NCBI GenBank assembly: GCA_013397435.1
Contig: VZRG01000192.1
Coordinates: forward strand, 250,441-314,440
Length of the DNA: 64,000 nucleotides
Direction: 5' to 3'
DNA from: Erythrocercus mccallii
Lineage: Eukaryota > Chordata > Aves > Passeriformes > Dicruridae
The notes under the pieces were generated by a model. That model had not been told where the DNA came from and made no database searches. It was given only the letters and a program-made list of their open reading frames with translations. Position numbers and translations under genes: made by a program. Shown here in pieces: positions 40,215-53,562 of this stretch. The stretch's first letter is position 1. Every line of letters starts with the position of its first letter.

Positions 40215-43200
40215 ATGTATCCATATGTCCCAACATGTATCATGCCCCATCATGGATTTGGGGCGTGTGGAGAGCACAGGCAGGTACAGGCTGCTGTTCT
40301 GCATTTGTCTGGTAAACTGAGTTCAGATCACTGATTCAGTGCATTAGCAATAGGTGTTTAGGAAGTGTTGTTCATGCACCACTAAGTGCAAAAACAAACA
40401 TCTGAACCTATGGAGCTGACATCTAAGACACCACATCAACAACTGAAGCACAGAGAGTGACTTGCAACAAGCAGTTTAGAAAGAATCTACATCTATTCAA
40501 ATGGTGAAATTTATTCATGAGCTGAGAAATAGCATAGTGTTTTGAGAATTATTTGAACCCTATTCAGAGGATTGAAAGGACACATATGCCTTATGCTGGT
40601 CCTCCAAAGAGGAATGATGTTTATCCACTATGAATGCCTCTGAATAGAGAATGAATATTTAAACCACATGGAGACAACTGATGAATAGAAAAAGAGGATA
40701 AATTATCAAATTAATTAATATTAGTAGTGAGTGCTTACAAATAGTGCTCATCAAGGACTAGACCTTTTGTTGCTCTGACTGGGTGTGCCCTTGCTGGTTT
40801 GAATTATCTTTGTAAGAAATCATCAAAGAAGGCAAAACATATTTTACGAATGTCTTTTAATACAGCATAACTCTGAACAAAATATACTATTGTTTAATAA
40901 AGCTATCATAGACACAAATCAGAATTTATAAAAGTTAGCCTCTTGGCTTGAAAGCAGAATACTATTGTATTCCAATACTGTTCTTTTCATATTATAAGGA
41001 GTTTTATTCAATATTATGTATTTGCTTCTAATAACCTGGAACATAACTGGCCTATAAAAGTGGAAGAGAGAGCAGCAAACCAAACACTAATGCCTAAATC
41101 CTGTGAAGAAGTACTGAACAATATATTTATTTGGTTTTTTACCAGTATTATTATCTCTTAGATACAAAACTTACAGAAAACAATGTAGACATTCTGTAAT
41201 GTTTCTAGAAGATTTTGATACTTCCTTGTGTACTCTTTCTAAATGTTATACAACCCTCTCAATTTTAATCACTTTCAATTTCATTAATGCATGACATTCT
41301 CACTTTTAAGTTTTGAGATTCAGTGTAATGCCTGAAATCAATGAAAAAGATTTTTCGGCACATTCTAAATAACTGTAAATTTTAAAATAAATTTAATCAA
41401 ATAATTATTTAATAATTGTAAATATTTTGTTGATGAAAAACTTAAACAATATGCATGCATTTTAAGAACAAAGCATGCATCATTTTTCATCCATATACCA
41501 TAACCAAAAGCTTCTGCAGTGAAATATTTCAACTATTAAATCTAAAATTTCAATTTCAAAATCTATGTTGTTTCATTGAAAAAAATCTTGCACTTGCAGA
41601 CTGTAAACTTTTACAGTTTAGCAAAGATTTTTAGGTATTTAAGTGTCCTCAGATAATTAGAACATTGCACAAAAAGGAAGCCTGCAATCTTTGGTTTTAT
41701 GAACTTCACCAAAAAATATTCCCAGATGGAAGTATTATGCTTATTTTTTAGACTTAATTTTTCACTAAATTAAATTAATTGCCCCCTGTCCTTGTCTCTT
41801 CTCTAGGTATCCCAGCTTTAGTTTTGGTCTGTCTTCCTTAGCTGGCACCTTGTCAAGTATAACTTTGTTTATTGTAGTGTTCAAATTAGACTTAGATGAT
41901 CTATACTAACATCACAGGTTTCAGCTGTGTCTGCTACTGTCCCGGCTTTATTATCACTGAAGTCACAGATTCCCGTTCCTCCCAGCCTTGATGTCAATAG
42001 CAGCAGTTAGGCCATTATCAAATATGATCAGAAAATTTGGTGTCTATCAACTCTGCACAGTCAGAATAGTGATCCTGTCTGTGATATGTATGAGTAGTCT
42101 TATTTGAGTTCAGTATACATTAAAATTCTAATTTCTTAAATTATAGTATAAATTAAAACTCTGCTTTTTTCTCAGTCTCAGGCCAAATGGCTGAGAAGAG
42201 ATCTTGCCTCTTAATAATTTTATTTTTCTAAACCAATTTCCTTACACCTAGATTTGGAGTTTTAATACAGGCCGTTGGTTCTAAAATATAGCAGTGTCAT
42301 CATGGTAACTATTTGCATCATTAATATTTTGGATTTCTTCACAGTAGAAAGAAAATCTATGCAAAATGTACCTTCTCAATGGCAAAAGAGAAGCTGACGT
42401 GCACTAGGAAAAATCCACATGCTGTGATCTAGAGTACATAGATTAGTACATAGTACATAGATAGAGAGTACATATACATTGCAAATGATCATGTCAGAGA
42501 TAAAAAAATGTGCTGTGCAGGAGCCATAGCCCCTCCAGTGGTCTGGAGGGTGAAGCTGAACTGAAGAGGCTGGAAATTTTTGCATTTAATCTTTTCAGAG
42601 AAGACTGGGAGCTAACAGGGAAGTAACATCTAGTGTGTGGATCCAAAACTCCTGAAGAGCAGTAATGAGAACCAGAGGGTAGTGAAGGCTGCTGTTTTCT
42701 ATGCTACTTCCCTCCCACTGGTTGGGGGTAGCCCTGCCCCAAAGGCCCCCTGCAACCTCTTCAGGGATGGAGGAGCATCTGGCTCCCCTCAAGAGGCAGA
42801 GTATGTCCTTCCTTCGCTTCACAATTTTATTTTTTTTTTTGCCTGCTTCTGTTTTGCTCTTTTTCATCTTACTTGCTGACTTTATTCTCCAAAATTTATT
42901 TTAGTTATTCTACATTTTAATGCATTGATCTGCTGCATGTCTTAAGTCACATGCTTTTCTTTGGCTTTTCTTCCTTATTTGGAAAAGGCAGCATAGCAGG
43001 TCTCTGATAAGCTGATACCCATCTGCCCTGAGTCAGTGATGTGATATTAATTAACCACTCCTACACAAATAGTGCAGACTTTTACCTGATTGTTACCTTA
43101 GAGCTTTCTATCATTTCATACTCTTGTTTGGGGTTTTGGCTGGTTCTAATTTTGACACATCATGTTGTGATAAAGTATTTTTTACCTATACAGCTAAACT

Positions 43201-45741
43201 TCCAAATGTCCATGGTGCAACAGATAAAGCTTTCTCAAACAGTTCTAGAAATCTTCTTTTCTTGTAAATTGCATTATGACTGCTTTGAAATCCAATGGAA
43301 ATAATTAAAAACTGGTGAAAGCATTTGTTGCAAGCCCATCTTTAACATATTAAAATCACTCCTAAAACAATACTGGCTATGGACAAAAGGTAGTGTTTCA
43401 AGAAGAAAATACAGAAGAAAATAAAGAGTTGGCCTGCCACTCCCAACACATGCATGCACAGCCTGCCACAACATTTTTGTAGATTGTCCAATTTTTAAAT
43501 TACCAGGATGCAAAATAGACACTTGTTTTATTCTCTGCATTTGAAACAGCTAGATGATGTTGGAGACCCCCATGTTAAAAATTATTCCCATATGAAGTGG
43601 ACTCAACAAAAAGGTGAATTCAACTTTGGACATCACTAATTCATAGGTCAGTTTACTGATGGTGGATGGATATGGGGAAATACTTTATCCAAAGCTTCTT
43701 CTTTGAAATTTTCTATTTGTAGAGGAACATATATATGAATGTATGTGTGGCAAGAAAGCTTTCTTCCCTGTGTGCAGAGCCGCACACTTTCCTAATGAAG
43801 TGTTGCTACAATCCTTGCTCAGAGGTGTAGGAATTTCCTAAAACTTTCATAGATGGGTTTATTAGCTGAAAACTAATAATGCCATAGTTGGAAGACAGTC
43901 TATGGCACTGCAATATGGAAAAAGAAAAATTGTCTTTTCCAGTGTAAGAGAAAACCTATTCTTAATGATTTTTCTATTAGTATCTGTGCCTAGTGAGATA
44001 TATTCATGACCTGATTTGAAAATCCAGGAGGTTCTGACAAGATGAAAAAAAATATTTATAGATATGGAATGCTAACTGTGGACAGTAGATTGATAGTTAA
44101 ATCCTGACAGGAGAATTATAAAGGTACTGTAATTCACAAGTGATGAAGGAAGAAGTACTGTAAATTACAAAAATCCTATTACACATATTTGAGCAGAAAA
44201 ATGCTTTATTAGCAGCTCTCATAAATTTCTGGACTCCATCTCTGAATACTTTAAGTGCATGAATTAATTTTAATTTTTTTATGTGGTTTTGTATATTAGA
44301 CTAGTATTGAAGGCAAGGTAAAGAAAAAACGTAGCTATGCCACAGCGAGCTGTATCACTCCATGTGTTAAAGTTTGGCTTTTTCTGTGGTTTGCAGAAAA
44401 AAGATTACCTGTTTCTCCATTTCCTCCTCTCAAGTTGAGTTGTTGGAGAGGTTTTTGTTTGTTTGTGGAGTTGGTTTTTTTGCCTTTTACCCTGTGGGGA
44501 CATGAGATCACAGATACCTAATCTATATTAAAGAACTCAACTTCTTAATGATATTTTCTACTGACTTCTAAAGAGAATCTGCAGATAAAGAAAATCACTG
44601 AATTGCCTGAGAGGGAAGACATTTTTGTCTTAATACTTCCATGTACTGTCTAGATGAGCCTTTATCTCTTTATATGATACCATTTCAAAGACATGAACAA
44701 GATCTGCAATTGTGATCCTATTGCCTTTAAGTGCACTTGCAACACAATGGGGTGGCCACTCCCCACAGATACTGGTCTGTGCTGGGGTTTGAAATTGCCC
44801 TAATTTCTGAAGTCAACCTGTATCTGCAGCTCCAGATGCTTAGAATAATTTTGATGTTTTAAATTATAAAAAAAGAAAAAACAAAAAAGTGGAGAAGAAA
44901 AATCCTGGATTCTTAGATTATGTGTTTAAAACCAACAATCAACTATCCTCTTCTTTCCCTCTCCTTCACTCTTCCTCAGTCAATAGTTTTGGATCCCATG
45001 TAAATGCAACAGACATGACTGATTTAAACAGGAAAAAATGTGGAGAACTTGCTCTTTAATTTACTTAAAAGCAAAAATAAAGTGCCAAAAGTAATTTTTT
45101 AGTATCCAAGATACTTTTTCAAGGAGATATACTTACAGTAATAAATGCATGTGTACAAAAAAAAGGGGGATTTTTTACAGAACTGGCTGATAGTTTAACA
45201 TATTCCACACATAATGAGTACTCAAATCTTAAAGAATACAGTATAGGTCACATTACACTGCTAAAAAGATGCATGTGAACTTTACTGAGGCAGTTATTGA
45301 GACTCTATCTCATATCATCTCACAGTTCTGAGTTGTGTTGTTGATTTTGACTGTAAATGCTCATATATTGTTGTGAACACAACTTCAATTTCACATGCTA
45401 TTCATTGTAATCATACGCAACTGAAAACAGGTAAACTTACCTGCCAGGTATACAATGGAATATGTTACAGTTTCTTTATAGATTCTATATAGAAACCATT
45501 CTGTAGATTTCTGTAGTTAATGTAAGAGTTTTGTAAGTTGGTCATGACTATTTTATCTGTGATATACTGCTGTGGTAATCCCCAGGCAATGGGATAAGCA
45601 CAGAGAGGATCTTACAGTCATGAAATATGGCTCTCCAATAACCATTATGGATAATTAATCACATTAGCAGACAGTACAGTATTTCATTACCTTCTTCATG
45701 CATTCAATTGGGTAGAGTCTAGATTGACACTTTACAATGCT
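40215..45741. other. AT-rich non-coding DNA
   Basis: No gene or clear transposon. A small AGTACATAG-type repeat lies near 42432-42472. Nothing else can be supported. Confidence 0.5.
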
Positions 45742-45860
45742 ACAAAGCAAAAAAAACCACCAAAAAACAAAACACCCCAAACAAAATCAAATCACCAAAA
45801 CTCCAAAACCGCCAACCAACCAAAAAAATAAAATTCAAAAAAATAAAATTCCAAAAACAA
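45742..45860. repeat. A/C-rich low-complexity tract
   Basis: Mostly A and C on the plus strand (CAAAAAACAAAACACCCC-like words), ending in two AAAAAATAAAATTC copies. It resembles the A/C tract near 4.0 kb. Confidence 0.75.
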
Positions 45861-46084
45861 ATGGTAGAGGAATGTTAGCTTCTCAGACCAATACTGATGC
45901 AACAGGACTTCATGAATTTACAATATGAGATAGGCATATCAAGTGCTGCATTATAGATAATCAAATCTTATTTTCTGTTAGAGAATATGTCCTGATTAGA
46001 GATCATTATACATAATCTCTCTTGTTTTGAGATTTTGGACAATTTCGCAGACACATTGTATAGTTTTTGTGGTTAGTCTGTGCA

Positions 46085-46160
46085 TGGCCTAGGAGTTGGC
46101 CGTGATGATCCTTGTGGTTACCTTCTGTCTCAAGTGTTCTATTATTCTATGATTCTGTGA
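46085..46160 (+). mobile_element. CR1 3' terminal fragment (plus orientation)
   Basis: 'ggcctaggagttggccgtgatgatccttgtgg' (cited here only by its start and end at 46087-46118) is followed by 'tattctatgattctgtga'. This is the extreme 3' end of a bird CR1 with its octamer tail. It is about 75 bp long and heavily 5'-truncated. Confidence 0.75.
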
Positions 46161-48997
46161 TAATGAAGCCCATAACTGAGATGGACTGAGAAAGATACCA
46201 TAGCTTTTGCTGCTGTACACAAAAAGATTCAGATTTGGTGGAGACAGCAGAATAGGATGGAAGAAAATGGAATGATGGTGTCTGTGGATGGATAGCCAGT
46301 CAGAAAAATTTCAAGGAGGGTCAACATATGCTGCCCCTTTCTACCTATTGTTTAACCAGCAATGATGTCCAAGGATTGTTGTCACCATGGGTAGTGTTAG
46401 ATATAATCCTGATCTGTTGCTCTCGTCCTCACTGTGCTAATGTCAGGAAATAAGTAAAATACTAAACATAACTCTTGGTGAGAGCACTGTTAGGGGCAGG
46501 ATCCAGCTTTGGACACCCTTTCTTGGGAGTCTTGCGTTGCTAAATGCAAGTTTCTGATTAGACATTTGTCTGAAAGAAAGACATCTCTTTAGGTATTTCC
46601 AACAATTTGATTATTTTGCCTTTTAAAGTTTGTCTGAATTGAAGAAAAGGTTGTACTAGACTGACTTTAATCCCTCTCCCCCTTCCACAAAAATGGTGGT
46701 GCATAAGGGAATTGCAAAATATTTGCATTACCCATTTATCTTTGAACTCCATGTTTTTAAAAAATATATAATTTTTTCTAGAAGACTCAAAAATGTACTG
46801 TGCAGGCAAATAAAGTTTTGATTGAACTTCTTCAATTTCCTATGTATTTGAGAGTTATTTAGTAAATTTATATGATTGCTGCTGCTACTTGAGATTTTTG
46901 ACTATAGAGAATCTGGGAACATATTTTTCTCAGGCATAAGCAACAAGAATAAATACATTTATATCTTACATCAAGGAATTGGTGGGTTATTTTCTGTAAC
47001 TATTTTTACTATTTTTTTTTTCTATAATAAGTTTGCTGACAAGTTATTTTTTCCCCACAGGAGTAGTAGACTCAGGGAAATTAAAGATGGAAAAGTACTA
47101 TTAGGTCATATTGTCAATTTTCCTGTCAACACAAGAATGCTCCTTGCAAAGAGGTTTCTTTCAGTATTTCTGTCTGCTGAGCCATATGAAAGGAATCAAG
47201 AGTATCCATTTTCTGATGTAATAACAGCAGTGAGAAATGAGGAGATGCTGTTTAAATTCCTTTTCTGAGGCAAAGGTGGTCAGAACTAGTGTGAAAGAAA
47301 CTCAAGGCAGTTCTTTACAAAGTAAAAAATACTTAAAGGTGAAGCAGAAGTAAACAGTGAATTTTACGACTTTATCAGAAATTAGCCACCTTTGGTAATG
47401 ATACTTTGTTTTGGTTTTTTTTGCAAAAAGTGCTGCAGATCCAAATTATCCATTGGGCCCCATTTCTCTGGCCATTGTTCACAAAAATTGTCCTTACTTA
47501 GGACATACCACAGATTGCATTGCAGCTTGTCATAGGAGTAGGAACTGTTTTTACAAGTAATAGTTTTCAGCAATGATTGTATAAGCTATAAGGAGGAAAA
47601 TGCAGTGTGAAGAGCTGGGCAGCAAATACATTTTCTATTCTAGGAAAATTTTCATGTAATAAAAAATGTTCCTGTTTCATCAGGGGAGGGAGGGCAAGAA
47701 ATATATTTAAAAGTTTTCCATCTTGAAAAGAAGGTGTGGGTGTACTTGTTCACTAGCACAAACAGGTAGATCAGCCAACTCCTCTGTGCTTGGGGCACAT
47801 ATCCAGCTCTGTGCTGTCTTCCACCAGCCTCATGATGGCTCTTCCAGTGTAGGGCTCTCCTAGGCTCCTTCTTGCAGCTGTGGGAACTTTTTTTTTGCTT
47901 GATTTTTTAATGTTAAATGGGGCCTGTGCAATGAGAATGAGTGCCCATAATATGGTCCAATTTTAAGGGTCGTATATAGGATGTGAGCAACCATTTGAAA
48001 AAGAGCTCTGAAGTCAGATCTCACATCCCCAGAATCCACCTGTGAGCTGTTGGCTGTTCTTGACTTCACAGTTTCACACTGAGACTTCAAGGCTGTTTTT
48101 CCTTAGAAGAACCTATGAGAATTGGTATGCTCCCATGAAGTTTCAGCTTCAATGAATTTACTCCACATTTTCCATTATAGTCTGTTGCATTAAAACATTT
48201 GCCACTACCTCTATTTCTCCAGACTGCCAAGTCATACTGTCTTATAATAAAAGGGTTTTCTAAAAAAGAAAGCAAATGACATACTACTGTTTTGAGTACA
48301 GAAACTCTGGTTTGTTCAGAAAGGTAAATTCTGCAATACTAAGAGACATCAAAAATACCAATCAGGTCTTTTCTGATACTGTCCATTTTGGGGTATTTCT
48401 GGTTACTCCTATATGTCAGTTTATATGATTTATTAGGAGGAAAAGGAGTATTAACTCTGCAGTGACTAGCTGTGATTTCCTTGTAAAAAATAACAAAATG
48501 ATGGATCTGGTTGCTTCAGAGAGTTGTCTCTGAATGTATTCTGAGAGCAATGTCATAGATAATCATGTCATAACAGGGTTTTTCCTTATATATTTACCAC
48601 TACATAGTACTTCTGAAAACAGATTAGGTAAAAAATACATATATCAGACTGAAACCAATTGCACTTCTTCACTACTCTAACCTTATTCCTGAGTGTAAAA
48701 TCTTCTGATTGTATCCTGTTTATAACTCACTGAATAAATAGTAAATAGTTTTTATTTGCTGACTGTATTTACTCAAGAAGAGCAATGTATTACGTCATCA
48801 TTCACGATATCATTTCATAAAATACATACATTTTTGTTATTGCTTCTATTTCTTGGTATTAGCTTCTATTGCTTGCATTGGATTTTGTATCATAATCTGC
48901 ACTGTGGTATTGAAATACGTGTGGGATAACTCTTATTGTTTGTCGGGGGTAGTTTGATTTTGGTTTTGCAATTTGTAAGTACATGAAGACATTTATG
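46161..48997. other. AT-rich non-coding DNA
   Basis: An open frame of about 130 codons at 46876-47268 has no recognisable domain. Its right half overlaps a possible ancient CR1 piece, so I do not call it a gene. Otherwise nothing is seen. Confidence 0.5.
47058..47210 (-). mobile_element. Possible very old CR1/L3-like fragment
   Basis: The order 'agtagactcagggaaatt', 'gatggaaaa', 'aggtcatattgtcaattttcctgtcaacacaagaatg' (the last cited by position, 47104-47140) loosely follows the reverse complement of an ancient CR1/L3 3' UTR. The match is weak. Confidence 0.25.
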
Positions 48998-49063
48998 AGA
49001 ATAGAATAGAATAGAATAGAATAGAATAGAATAGAATAGAATAGAATAGAATAGAATAGAATA
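48998..49063. repeat. (AGAAT)n pentamer microsatellite
   Basis: Thirteen uninterrupted AGAAT units. The repetitive peptide seen in the minus-strand frame here is a by-product of the array. Confidence 0.97.
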
Positions 49064-50384
49064 GGAGTGAAGTTCTGTCCAGGTTCCAAATGAATGAGTA
49101 TCAAAAGATACAGTGCATAAAAGAGATTGTAGTCTTTGTCTAAACCTAGAAGTTGGCTTTGTATGTAAAAATTCAGGAAACAGTGCAAATATTTGACATA
49201 TTTATTTCTTGAGTATAGTGTGTCTCAGAAATGATACCTTATAAAGAAGATTGTGGAAAAGCAAGAATTACTAAGTTTTGCCTATGACTTTAACAATAAG
49301 GTTTGGTTTTGAAGTGGAGTTTTTAATCTTTCACTCGGGGTTTTTAACCACTTTCTATTTTTGAAAGAACTTATAAATTCTTGTTATTGTCTTGCCATGC
49401 TGCTATATCAACAAATATGCATTATCTTCCTCTGACTGCATATATATTATTCAGTTGCTTTGCCTCTGGGATCTCTTAAAAAGCTGTCCATAGAAGTACA
49501 GCGAGAAAAGTGGCCTCTTTGCTTTTCTCATTGGTTAGTTCTTAATGCAGGATCATTTTGAATTCAGCGGAATTTCTTATGCTTTCATAAAGAAGCAGTA
49601 GTTGATTTCTTCTAAAAACAAGGCTTGAATGCATGCATACTACTCTGGGCATAATTGCATTGTCTTTTAGCTTTCCAAAGTACTGGATAACCTGAAATCA
49701 ATGTGAATCCAGATTTTTGTTTGTTTGTTTGTTTTGGTGGGTTTTTTGGGTTTTTTGGTTTTGGGTTTTTTTTGTTTTGTTTTTTTTTTTGAAACTGTTA
49801 AGATGAACTTTGGTACAGGGGAAAAAGCTAAGATGTGATGAAAGGAAAATGAAGAAAAAGGCAGCCCTGAGTCTAGTGAACTAAAAGTGGTAGAACCTGC
49901 CATACTAATGTTGCAGGTTTCATGGCTGGTTTTCCAGGAAAAAAAATTGAAAAGTAGGATCTCAGAGTGCAAAGTGGAAGGTCGTGCAAAGAAAAGAAAT
50001 GTAAGCTCAAATGTCCCAACCTGACAGGCTGACCATGAGATACCACTGGTAATGCAGTAGCAAAAATAAAACATGAGGTCTGGGTTCACTGAAAGATGCA
50101 TTTCTAGAACAAATGATGATGGTGTAGTGCTATCCAGCATGTGCTAGTTTTGTCTTTATTGTGAAGCTATGTAAATATGCTTTCCTAACAATTATTGCAC
50201 TTAGTCTTCCAGTTGGGAGAGAAGGTGCAGCTACAAAGACTTGTTAATATGTAGCTATAAAAGTTTGTTACCATATCTCAAAGTGGGAGCTCCTTAAGAT
50301 TGTGCAGGAAACTGCTTTTTACCTTGTGTTCTCCTTTCTCCTGTTAGAGGAACCTTTCTTCCTGTTAAGGTGGAATTGTTGAGG
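49064..50384. other. AT-rich non-coding DNA
   Basis: It contains the G/T-only tract at 49714-49791. A long minus-strand open frame (49667-50140) runs through that tract and has no recognisable domain. No gene is supported. Confidence 0.5.
49714..49791. repeat. G/T-only tract of 78 nt
   Basis: Every base on the plus strand is G or T. It begins as (GTTT)n and continues as irregular G-runs in T (GGG, GG, GGG). This is the purest of the strand-asymmetric tracts in the window. Confidence 0.9.
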
Positions 50385-50550
50385 ATGACATGGACTTCTT
50401 GAGATCATCTGGTCAAACCTCCCTGCTCACACAAGGTCGGTTGGTCACCCAGGATTGTGTCCAGTCAGTTTTTTTTATGTCTCCATAGATACTCCATAGA
50501 TACATAGAACTCCACTACCTCTCTGAGCAACAAATGGCAGCACTCGGTCA
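50385..50550 (-). mobile_element. CR1 3' UTR fragment (minus orientation)
   Basis: 'gagatcatctggtcaaacct', 'ccctgctcacacaaggtc', 'cacccaggattgtgtccag', 'ccactacctctctgagcaa' and 'gcactcggtca' occur in the right order for a reverse-complement CR1 3' UTR. The octamer tail is missing. Confidence 0.8.
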
Positions 50551-53137
50551 AGAGGCAGAAAAGAGGTACCAGTTAGTACCACCACCACTGATGCAGGTGA
50601 AGCCAGGCAGGGAAAGCTCCATCAGGCACATTTCAAAGTTTCTTGTCAAATGTGTTTATTACTTTCAAGCTTTGCATAGACTGATTCCAGCTCTTTAAAG
50701 TCTGACCCACATAGATGTTTGTGTAAGATAAAAAGATTGTTGGAGCTGTCTGATACTTCAGAACACAGATTTGGGGGTTGGATGTGGATGTTAGAATTCA
50801 TGATCCTACATTATTTCAGGATTGACAGTGTTGTAGCATAGACCTTTAATTTTCTATTGGTCATTTATCGTATATAAGATATATACACAAAACTCTATAC
50901 TTAAATTAGTGAGACTCCAGTTCAATGCAAAGCTAAGAACAAAAGAAGGGGGGAAAATAGTTTTATACAACAGTCCTTCCCCCTGAAAAGTTCCAAAGCA
51001 TATAAAGATCAGCAGTTGTGTAGTAGTGATATTTTTGTGGTCCATGTTTCTGATATGTGAAAGAGTCTCTGTTGAAACAACACTTCCTTAGTGACAAACT
51101 TGAATTTCATGTTGAATTTAAGTTGATAGCATGGAGTTCAATGGAGTCATTCAGGGCCAGATCCTGATTTTCTTGCTAATGCAGGTGCTTCCTGTGGCTT
51201 CCATGTGACTTTAAATTTAAAAAAAAAAATTTTGAAAATATTTCTTTCATCAACAAGCTTCCAAAGAGGTACTTAAAAAAATATATCACCATATTTTTCT
51301 TCAGAATTCTGTGATTAGTAGGAGTGGTTCCTTAATATACTCTTAAATCATCTTGTAAGTAATACATTCACCTCAAAACTCTAGAATCTATAGTGCAGTT
51401 CTGATGAGAATATATTTCCAAACTGAAAACACAAACCAAATGCTTTATCATGTGATGTGCTGAGAAAGCTAAGTAGAGGTGATTCTTTTCAAATGTTTTC
51501 AATCAGGGTGAATATGCTGTACGGACCTTAATGCCTCTTCGTGCTCAGCATTTCAGAGCAGGACCCATTCTAACCTCACTTGTTTCATCCTGAGATCCAG
51601 AGAAAGGCTTTCTTAAGGTGCCATTGCAAAGTTGGGTTGGGTATTAACTTTCCAGAAAACTTCTGTTTTATGAGAGGTAAGACCTGCTGATAACTTACCC
51701 AAACAAGCTGGATAGGTATTCCCATACCATTATCCTAGTAAGTGTATTTACCAGATCAGGTATCTAGCAGAGAAAAGGAAGTTATCTGGTGTTGATAGTA
51801 AAGTAAGTTTTTACAGGGAGGTATTGGATTTCAGTATTCCCCTTCCACCTGCATTATCTTTTACAGATACCAAATGACAATTGTTTGCTTACATTTTACT
51901 GAAGACTGAGTAAGCAGATGAGGGGAAAGTCCTTGTCTTGAGCAGCCAAAGTGAAAAGGAAAAAAAAAGTATCTTGGGGAGGGAGTGCTAGAAAACAAAC
52001 ATGAAAATTATTCTTGCAATTGAATGTTTTCACTTATATTTTGAAAATGTAAACTATTGTAATTTTGCCTCATAGCTTATATTCTGATCCCAATCTTCTG
52101 TTCTTTTGCTTGTTTGCTCTTTTGTTTTCATTGTTTCTTTAAAACTTGCGGTTTGAGGCCTTATCATGTCTCAGGGTCTTATGAGAGAGTATTTTATTGA
52201 CTGTGTAGAGGTCTTTCTAGTGGGACAATATCAGCTGAAAAGGCCCTGAAAAGCAAAGGCATTGCTGAGGGTCCAAAAGGCTTCCAGAAGATAAAATTTT
52301 AAACTATGTTTTTGTTTTGTTCTGCTAGTTTACCGTGGCAGGCTGCCTGGGCTCTTCTTTCACTAGATGTTCAAGTAAAGCTAACTTTGCATCTGCAGGC
52401 TATCTTAAATGTTGGTCTCAGTTTATTGGCTGCTAGACACCTTACCAGGGCAATGAGCTTAAAGAGACAAAGAGAGTGAAACTGCAAAGGCTAGCTACAA
52501 AGAGAAGCATTTACTCCATCACAACAGCCGTTTGATTTTTTTCTCTTTGGACTGGGTTAAATATCTGTATACATTAGTCATGGACAGATGACTTTATCAA
52601 GGACTAAACTTGGTGAAATGCAAAGGTGTGTTTAAAGCTGTGGCTTGATGAAATAGCAAAGCCATGACTGGCTGCTGCTAGTTAAATCTGAAATCCATAG
52701 ACTAAAGACATAGTCAAAAACAGCTCCCTCTCTCATAAGACTACTTCATCTCCCCTTCCAGTGCCACAGAAACTAACATGGCCCATGCACTGTACTGTAT
52801 TTTGACAGGGTAACATTCTGTATAACTGGTTTCCAAGAGCAGCTTCATGAAAAGGTGCATTGTACTTTAAAAGAAGTCAGAAATCAGCAAAGAAGATTTA
52901 GTCAGAGTAGCAGGGGGATAGAGGTCATCTGCATCTTTCTCAATACTACTCTTCTCAAAGGTAAACGAGCACAAGTGAAAAAGCTGTGCACTATCTGGTT
53001 TTTATATTAATATTGCTATTTATGTTATTCTGTAGCTGTGAACCCACCAAGGTCTACATAGCTCCCTGATAACTGGGGCTCTGCAGGCCCTGAAACCTCC
53101 GCAGAGGTTGTGCTCTGCCACTCCAACAGGATGAATA
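50551..53137. other. AT-rich non-coding DNA, 5' flank of the provirus
   Basis: No exon or mobile element is recognised. 'agggccagatcctgatttt' at about 51155 resembles a word found in old amniote repeats, but it is too short to call. Confidence 0.5.
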
Positions 53138-53141
53138 TGGG
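53138..53141. repeat. Target-site duplication TGGG, left copy
   Basis: TGGG directly precedes the left LTR sequence and recurs directly after the right LTR at 59501-59504. Four bases is the duplication length of gammaretroviruses. A chance match of four bases is possible. Confidence 0.6.
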
Positions 53142-53428
53142 TACAGGGTTAAATGATTTTTGAAATTGTAACTGGAAAAAATGGTAGTAGTTGGGACAAG
53201 TACAAGATAACAAGGCCTTGGGAACGCAACATCAGCCAGATCTGGGTTATAATTGAAAGAGATTGTCGTAACCAAACAAAGTGTAACCTAAAACTAGGCA
53301 ATGAGTCAGAAGTGGGGAGGGGAGTGTGTTTTTGTAATAGTAACCAGGATCAGATAATTAGTAGTTAAGGGAAAATATTGATTGAGGTATTAATTTATGT
53401 ATTGATTTACGTGTGTATAATATAAGAC

Positions 53429-53436
53429 TATAAAAA
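53429..53436 (+). promoter_or_regulatory. TATA-like box in the 5' LTR
   Basis: TATAAAAA is conserved in the 3' LTR at 59367-59374 and lies about 70-80 bp before the AATAAA signal, the usual spacing for a compact LTR promoter. Confidence 0.65.
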
Positions 53437-53505
53437 TCACAAGCATCTGTATGTCTGGTGGGCATGAGATTTGGGTCTTCAGACCCCCATGTCCCGCGCG
53501 CTTCA

Positions 53506-53511
53506 AATAAA
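53506..53511 (+). terminator. Polyadenylation signal AATAAA, 5' LTR
   Basis: AATAAA in the R region, duplicated at 59444-59449 in the 3' LTR, where it would be the functional copy for proviral transcripts. Confidence 0.75.
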
Positions 53512-53562
53512 GCACCACATATAATTGCCTCTGTGTGATTATATGGTTTCCGAACGCTAACA

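Larger units (their letters stand above)
53142..53562 (+). mobile_element. 5' LTR of the provirus
   Basis: It is homologous to 59064-59500 and ends in GCTAACA next to the interior. It holds a TATA-like TATAAAAA (53429-53436) and AATAAA (53506-53511), about 77 bp apart, giving a compact R region. Compared with the 3' LTR it lacks an 11-bp segment (TTACCATAGCC) after CGTCAGCC-like sequence. Its first six bases (TGATAG in the 3' copy) are missing or replaced. If the left edge is instead put at TGAATATGGG (53132), the TGGG target duplication is lost. Confidence 0.92.

Noticed and set aside
46876..47268. 130-codon plus-strand open frame
   Set aside because: It starts at a non-ATG-like position in AT-rich DNA, and its second half overlaps a possible old CR1 fragment. 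No motif seen.
48859..49188. Minus-strand frame with a repeated Ile-Leu-Phe-Tyr-Ser peptide
   Set aside because: It is simply the AGAAT microsatellite read in frame.
49667..50140. 157-codon minus-strand open frame
   Set aside because: Its tail of Lys/Thr/Pro is the translation of the G/T-only tract. No domain seen.
51136..51200. Words resembling an old amniote interspersed repeat (agggccagatcctga)
   Set aside because: The match is under 25 bases and has no second arm or boundary, so chance cannot be excluded.
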